From Chloroflexota bacterium (lineage in GTDB: Bacteria; Chloroflexota; Limnocylindria; Limnocylindrales; CSP1-4): a DNA stretch of 8,540 nt. Shown here in pieces: positions 5,852 to 8,540 of this stretch. Location: positions 1-8,540 of the forward strand of contig JAJYMP010000166.1 in assembly GCA_021786915.1 (NCBI GenBank). Direction: 5' to 3'. The notes below the pieces were generated by a model, which had not been told where the DNA came from, ran no database searches, and worked only from the letters and a program-made list of their open reading frames with translations. Each line of letters opens with the position of its first letter. The first letter of the stretch is position 1. Made by a program: the position numbers and the translations under genes.

Positions 5852-5893
5852 AGGCCGAGATATGGCCTATCTTGTGCCGCAGCCCGGCCTATC
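5849..5893. promoter_or_regulatory. Operator-like inverted repeat plus third half-site before the ATPase gene
   Basis: GATAGGCC (5849-5856) and GGCCTATC (5864-5871) are perfect 8-bp arms around GAGATAT. A third identical half-site, GGCCTATC, lies at 5886-5893, exactly 22 bp from the second, about two helical turns. The arrangement overlaps the -10 and start region of the predicted promoter. It looks like an operator with cooperative binding; the binding protein could be the ATPase itself through its winged helix (inference). Confidence 0.6.
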
Positions 5894-5907
5894 CTCGAGG
5901 TGTCGCC

Positions 5908-7029
5908 GTGTCCAGGATCGTGAGGACGTTTCCGACCGGCGGCCCGGTGCCGAGCGAGGATCTCGTCGATCGCGAGGACATCCTCCGGGACCTCTTCGCA
6001 CGAACCTTTGAGCACGGCAACTCTGTGTTGCTCACCGGCCCTCGTCAGGTTGGCAAGACCAGCGTCATCGACGAGCTGCTTCGGCGTGTCCGGAAGCGCG
6101 ATGGCTGGGGCGTGTACATCGACTGCTCGCGGACGACCGGAGACGAACGGGAACTCGCCGATCTGATCGCGCGTACGACGTACGACGACGTGTCGGGAAC
6201 CGTCGGAGCATTCGCCAAACTGCGGAGTCTCCTCGCAGGCGTACCGAAGCCCGTCCTCTATCAGTCAGACATCGATCTTGCCCTGACGTTCCACGGACGT
6301 GAACCTCGCCCCACATCGGCCCTGCTCGAGCGGGCACTGCGCCTGGCGGACGACCTCGCGTCGCAGAAGTCGAAGCGGTGTGTCGTCGTGTACGACGAGT
6401 TCAGCGACCTGCGGAACGTATCCCCGACGATCTTCACTCGAGTTCGGGCGATCCTCCAGCACAGCATGACCCACACGGCCTACGTGTTTATGGGTTCCGA
6501 AGTCAGCGTGCTCGAACGGCTCTTCAAGGATCCCCAGTTCATGCCTTTCGGGTTGGCGGTTCCGGTCGTTCTCGCGGCACCAGACGCGGAGGCTTGGCGC
6601 CGCTACATCGAGCAGCGGTTCGCGAAACTCGACGTTCCGCTCGAGGACGGCGATGCGGACGCACTCATCGAGTTCACGGGCGGCCACCCCCGCCACTTGA
6701 TGGAGGCATGCGAGCATCTGCTGACCATCCGGAGCCTGAGCCCCGAAGCTCGCCGCGCCGTTGAGCTCGCCGAGCAGAAGACATACGACAGCCTTCGCAT
6801 CAAGTTCGATGAGATCTGGCGGCGACTCGACGAGCCTCCGGGTACTCGGGTCACCGCGGCACGCATCGCTCACGGGAGGCCGATCTACGGCCCCGGACGG
6901 TCGACGACATCTGTGCGACGGACGGTGGAGAAGCTCGAGAGGGAGGGGATCATTCGCCGGACCGGCCGCGGAGCCTACGCGTTCGCCGAGCCGCTCTTCG
7001 CTCGATACGTCCGAGAGCTCACCTCCTGA
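5908..7029 (+). CDS. Archaeal-type/STAND-like ATPase with C-terminal winged helix
   Basis: A 373-residue cytoplasmic ATP-binding protein of the Arch_ATPase group. Walker A is GPRQVGKTS (44-52) and Walker B VVVYDEF (159-165). The sensor motif GSEVSVLERLF (196-206) is followed by FMPFG and by TGGHPRHL (257-264), the order typical of this family. Residues about 305-370 (SVRRTVEKLEREGIIRRTGRGAYAFAEPLF) form a winged helix. These ATPases are widespread orphan genes whose cellular role is mostly unknown. GTG 5908 was chosen because GAGGTG lies about five bases before it and the conserved part begins soon after. The frame also opens at a TTG at 5872, which lacks such support. Base composition is clearly lower in GC than the element to its left. 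It is monocistronic and convergent with the next gene. Confidence 0.88.
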   Translation: MSRIVRTFPTGGPVPSEDLVDREDILRDLFARTFEHGNSVLLTGPRQVGKTSVIDELLRRVRKRDGWGVYIDCSRTTGDERELADLIARTTYDDVSGTVGAFAKLRSLLAGVPKPVLYQSDIDLALTFHGREPRPTSALLERALRLADDLASQKSKRCVVVYDEFSDLRNVSPTIFTRVRAILQHSMTHTAYVFMGSEVSVLERLFKDPQFMPFGLAVPVVLAAPDAEAWRRYIEQRFAKLDVPLEDGDADALIEFTGGHPRHLMEACEHLLTIRSLSPEARRAVELAEQKTYDSLRIKFDEIWRRLDEPPGTRVTAARIAHGRPIYGPGRSTTSVRRTVEKLEREGIIRRTGRGAYAFAEPLFARYVRELTS

Positions 7030-7040
7030 CAGATTGGTGA

Positions 7041-7056
7041 GTGGGTTTCCTCCCAC
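7041..7056. terminator. Weak hairpin between convergent genes
   Basis: GTGGG (7041-7045) and CCCAC (7052-7056) form a 5-bp stem with a 6-base loop in the 72-bp gap between the converging ATPase and exported-protein genes. No clear U-tract follows on either strand, so a terminator role is only suggested by position. Confidence 0.25.
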
Positions 7057-7101
7057 CACGAATGCCTCCCTGGGACGGGACTGTCCGTTATGCGCGGGGG
7101 A

Positions 7102-7587
7102 TCACTCAGGGCTGACCCGCGACGGTGAAATAACGAACACGCCGATCTGTGTCGTTCCGTCGGCAAGATAGACCGGAATGCTGGTCTGTTGACCAGCGGC
7201 GGCCATCGCATCGACCTTCTTCTGCCAGGCTATTACCTCGGAGGGATTGGACACGTTGCCACCGGTCGCAGCGTCCAGGGCAGTCCTCAGCACGTAGCCC
7301 ACCCGCCCGTTCGTAGCCTCCACCAGGATCAGGTCGGGAGCAGAATCCGGGGAGTTCGCCTCCTCAAGGCTCCCATATGTGAGCCCGGATGCGTTCTTCG
7401 GGTAATTCGGCTGCACGATGGGAGCAGGAGCACCCCCGGGGGTCGCCGCAACCCCGGCAGGCGGCATGATCTGTGCTCCGATGGAGGCGAGCGCGGTGCC
7501 GCCGAGACCGCCGACTACGGCCAACGCAGCCAGGCCGCCAGCTATGGCCGGCAGGCGCTTGATCGTCCTTCCGACATTCGCTCGCAT
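7102..7587 (-). CDS. Exported hypothetical protein, 161 residues
   Basis: The N-terminus (MRANVGRTIKRLPAIAGGLA...GGLGGTALAS) has a basic region and a hydrophobic core of about 20 residues, so the protein is secreted or anchored by an uncleaved helix; a cut after ALA (residue 34) is possible. A Pro/Ala/Gly-rich linker (42-62) leads to a small domain at about 65-155. Its pattern TYGSLEEANSPDSAPDLILV, then NGRVGYVLRTAL, then IPVYLADGTTQIGVFVIS resembles a family of actinobacterial exported proteins of unknown function. ATG 7587 has GAGGGG six bases upstream, within the end of the preceding gene, and only 10 bp separate the two. It is probably co-transcribed from the promoter at 8107-8136. Confidence 0.8.
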   Translation of the reverse strand: MRANVGRTIKRLPAIAGGLAALAVVGGLGGTALASIGAQIMPPAGVAATPGGAPAPIVQPNYPKNASGLTYGSLEEANSPDSAPDLILVEATNGRVGYVLRTALDAATGGNVSNPSEVIAWQKKVDAMAAAGQQTSIPVYLADGTTQIGVFVISPSRVSPE

Positions 7588-7597
7588 GGTCGTCCCC

Positions 7598-8059
7598 TCA
7601 CGAGTTCTGATTCGGGGTCATGAAAGTGTAGTAGCTGTTGTAGCTATAGCCGTTCCAGGCCTTGGTTATCCCTTCACTCGACCACACGTCCACGATGAGG
7701 AACTGGAGGCAGCCCGTGGCGTTGATCCGGGATCCCACTGGCATGGGACTGCTGTTGTATGTCCATGTGCCTGTACACCAAAGGACCCCGTTCCTGAAGG
7801 TTCGGGGCACTGCGCCCACCCAGCCATTCTGGGCGGTGCCTCCGCTATACGGTCCGACTGTGGTCGTGGCCTCAACCTCGTGTGATGTGGACGGATCCGT
7901 CCAGATGAATGCCTGATTCTGGTACTGGATCCCGGCGACGGTGTAGTAGCCATACGAACTGAACGCGCCTCCCGCGTGGGCGGTTCCGCTGAGCAGCCCG
8001 AAGACAAACGACGTGCTCAGCGCCACTGAGGCCAAGAGACGCAACCGCCTCGCTCCCAC
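7598..8059 (-). CDS. Secreted hypothetical protein, 153 residues
   Basis: A classical signal peptide is present: basic MGARRLR, a hydrophobic core to residue 24, and SGTAHA just before a likely cleavage at residue 29. The mature part is about 124 residues, rich in Tyr, Trp, Asn, Ser and Thr, as is common in extracellular beta-rich proteins. It has two cysteines (Cys95 and Cys117) that could form a disulfide. No enzyme motif is visible, and I do not recognise the family. The start is GTG, preceded by GAGGAG with an 8-base spacer. A good promoter lies about 50-75 bp upstream. First gene of a two-gene unit with the next exported protein. Confidence 0.8.
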   Translation of the reverse strand: MGARRLRLLASVALSTSFVFGLLSGTAHAGGAFSSYGYYTVAGIQYQNQAFIWTDPSTSHEVEATTTVGPYSGGTAQNGWVGAVPRTFRNGVLWCTGTWTYNSSPMPVGSRINATGCLQFLIVDVWSSEGITKAWNGYSYNSYYTFMTPNQNS

Positions 8060-8106
8060 CCTATGGTCTCCTCAGAAGCAATGAACCATCTCGACAGGCA
8101 TGTCGA

Positions 8107-8136
8107 ATCCTACGGAAGTCCAGGTCGCCGGGTCAA
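8107..8136 (-). promoter_or_regulatory. Candidate promoter of the exported-protein operon
   Basis: On the minus strand TTGACC (8136-8131) and TAGGAT (8112-8107) are 18 bp apart, matching the sigma-70 consensus at five and four positions. Transcription would start near 8100, giving a leader of about 40 bases to GTG 8059. The short dyad ATAGG (8136-8140)/CCTAT (8149-8153) lies directly upstream of the -35 box. Confidence 0.5.
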
Positions 8137-8153
8137 TAGGCAGAATGACCTAT

Positions 8154-8436
8154 CAGGCCAGACACCGCGGTCATCCTTCTCTCAGCAAGCACATCCTGGA
8201 GATGCTCGGTCGCCGAGATGCCGCGCGGGAGGCCTGCGAGGCCGCCGCGACGCGGACGGGCAATCTCGCGCAGCAGCGATACCTGCGACCCGCGAGCAGC
8301 CTGCGTGTACCGTCGGCCTGGACCACCCGAAAGGACCGGCGGATCGATACACCTACCTCGGTCCGAAAACGAGGTCCTTGTGGAACGGTCCGGTTACCTC
8401 CCCACGGGTCGTGCCGAGGCTGATGGTCTCAGGCCA
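8154..8436. other. Intergenic stretch without a supported gene
   Basis: Together with the promoter region, about 380 bases separate the two exported-protein genes. Plus-strand open frames here have Arg/Pro-rich translations with no recognisable domain. ACCTCG (8355-8360) and CGAGGT (8370-8375) form a 6-bp stem, and GGTCC occurs three times between 8360 and 8391. TGATGG (8421-8426) and CCATCA (8434-8439) form a hairpin that overlaps the stop of the partial gene to the right. I see nothing else. Confidence 0.4.
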
Positions 8437-8540
8437 TCATTGCTTCGCGAGGCCAGTCTCCACGAGCGCGCCAGTGTAGTAGTCGAGAATGACGAACGCG
8501 TCCGTACTATTGGAGACCCTGAACTTGACGGCCCACACCC
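8437..8540 (-). CDS. C-terminal end of an unidentified protein, 5' part outside the window
   Basis: On the minus strand the frame entering from the right edge reads VWAVKFRVSNSTDAF, then VILDYYTGALVETGLAKQ, and stops at 8437. The alternation of hydrophobic and polar residues and the VILDYYTGALVE pattern resemble the last strand-turn-strand of PepSY-like or other small exported domains. This is only a resemblance. It points the same way as the two exported proteins that follow, but 377 bases and a promoter separate them, so it is a separate transcription unit or a distant first gene. Confidence 0.6.
   Translation of the reverse strand, partial: VWAVKFRVSNSTDAFVILDYYTGALVETGLAKQ

Noticed and set aside
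5776..6015. N-terminal extension of the LuxR fragment to a 172-residue protein
   Set aside because: It lies antisense to the ATPase start and promoter and has no LuxR-type N-terminal sequence.
6265..7059. Minus-strand open frame of 264 codons
   Set aside because: Antisense to the well-supported ATPase gene and without recognisable motifs.
8063..8479. Plus-strand open frames of 107 and 138 codons
   Set aside because: No domain and biased composition, and they run over the promoter and the partial minus-strand gene.

Overview
The window comes from a very GC-rich bacterium. The left two thirds run well above 70% GC in places. The gene families and the SD-plus-GTG/ATG starts fit an actinomycete-like organism or a high-GC Chloroflexota; the sequence alone does not decide. 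GC drops visibly from about 5,900 onward (a 60-base sample is 58% GC at 6781-6840 against 77% at 3661-3720), so the right third probably has a different history.

Region 1 (1-4831) looks like the core of an integrative element. At the left edge is a degenerate piece of a serine-recombinase zinc-ribbon region. A leftward gene set follows: a soluble FtsH-like AAA+ zinc protease (start 4464), a 135-residue protein of unknown function, an XRE repressor-like protein with two helix-turn-helix domains, and a tyrosine recombinase with an unusual double winged-helix tail. Divergent from the protease is a 62-residue excisionase-type HTH protein. The 178-bp divergent spacer holds a five-unit 9-bp repeat and a perfect dyad. 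The combination of integrase, repressor, metalloprotease and excisionase-like protein recalls the ImmR/ImmA switch of ICEBs1, but here the protease would be of the FtsH type. This is an inference and the most interesting idea in the window.

Region 2 (4832-5907) holds a DUF1801 gene on the minus strand. It is flanked by two same-orientation fragments of one LuxR-type HTH sequence (50 of 56 bases identical), a sign of duplication or insertion in the past.

Region 3 (5823-7029) is a lone plus-strand ATPase of the archaeal-ATPase/STAND-like group with a C-terminal winged helix. Its predicted promoter is overlapped by a perfect inverted repeat, with a third half-site downstream.

Region 4 (7102-8540) is a leftward set of small exported proteins: a partial one at the right edge, then two genes in a probable operon with a good promoter at 8107-8136.

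No tRNA, rRNA, CRISPR array or complete insertion sequence was seen.
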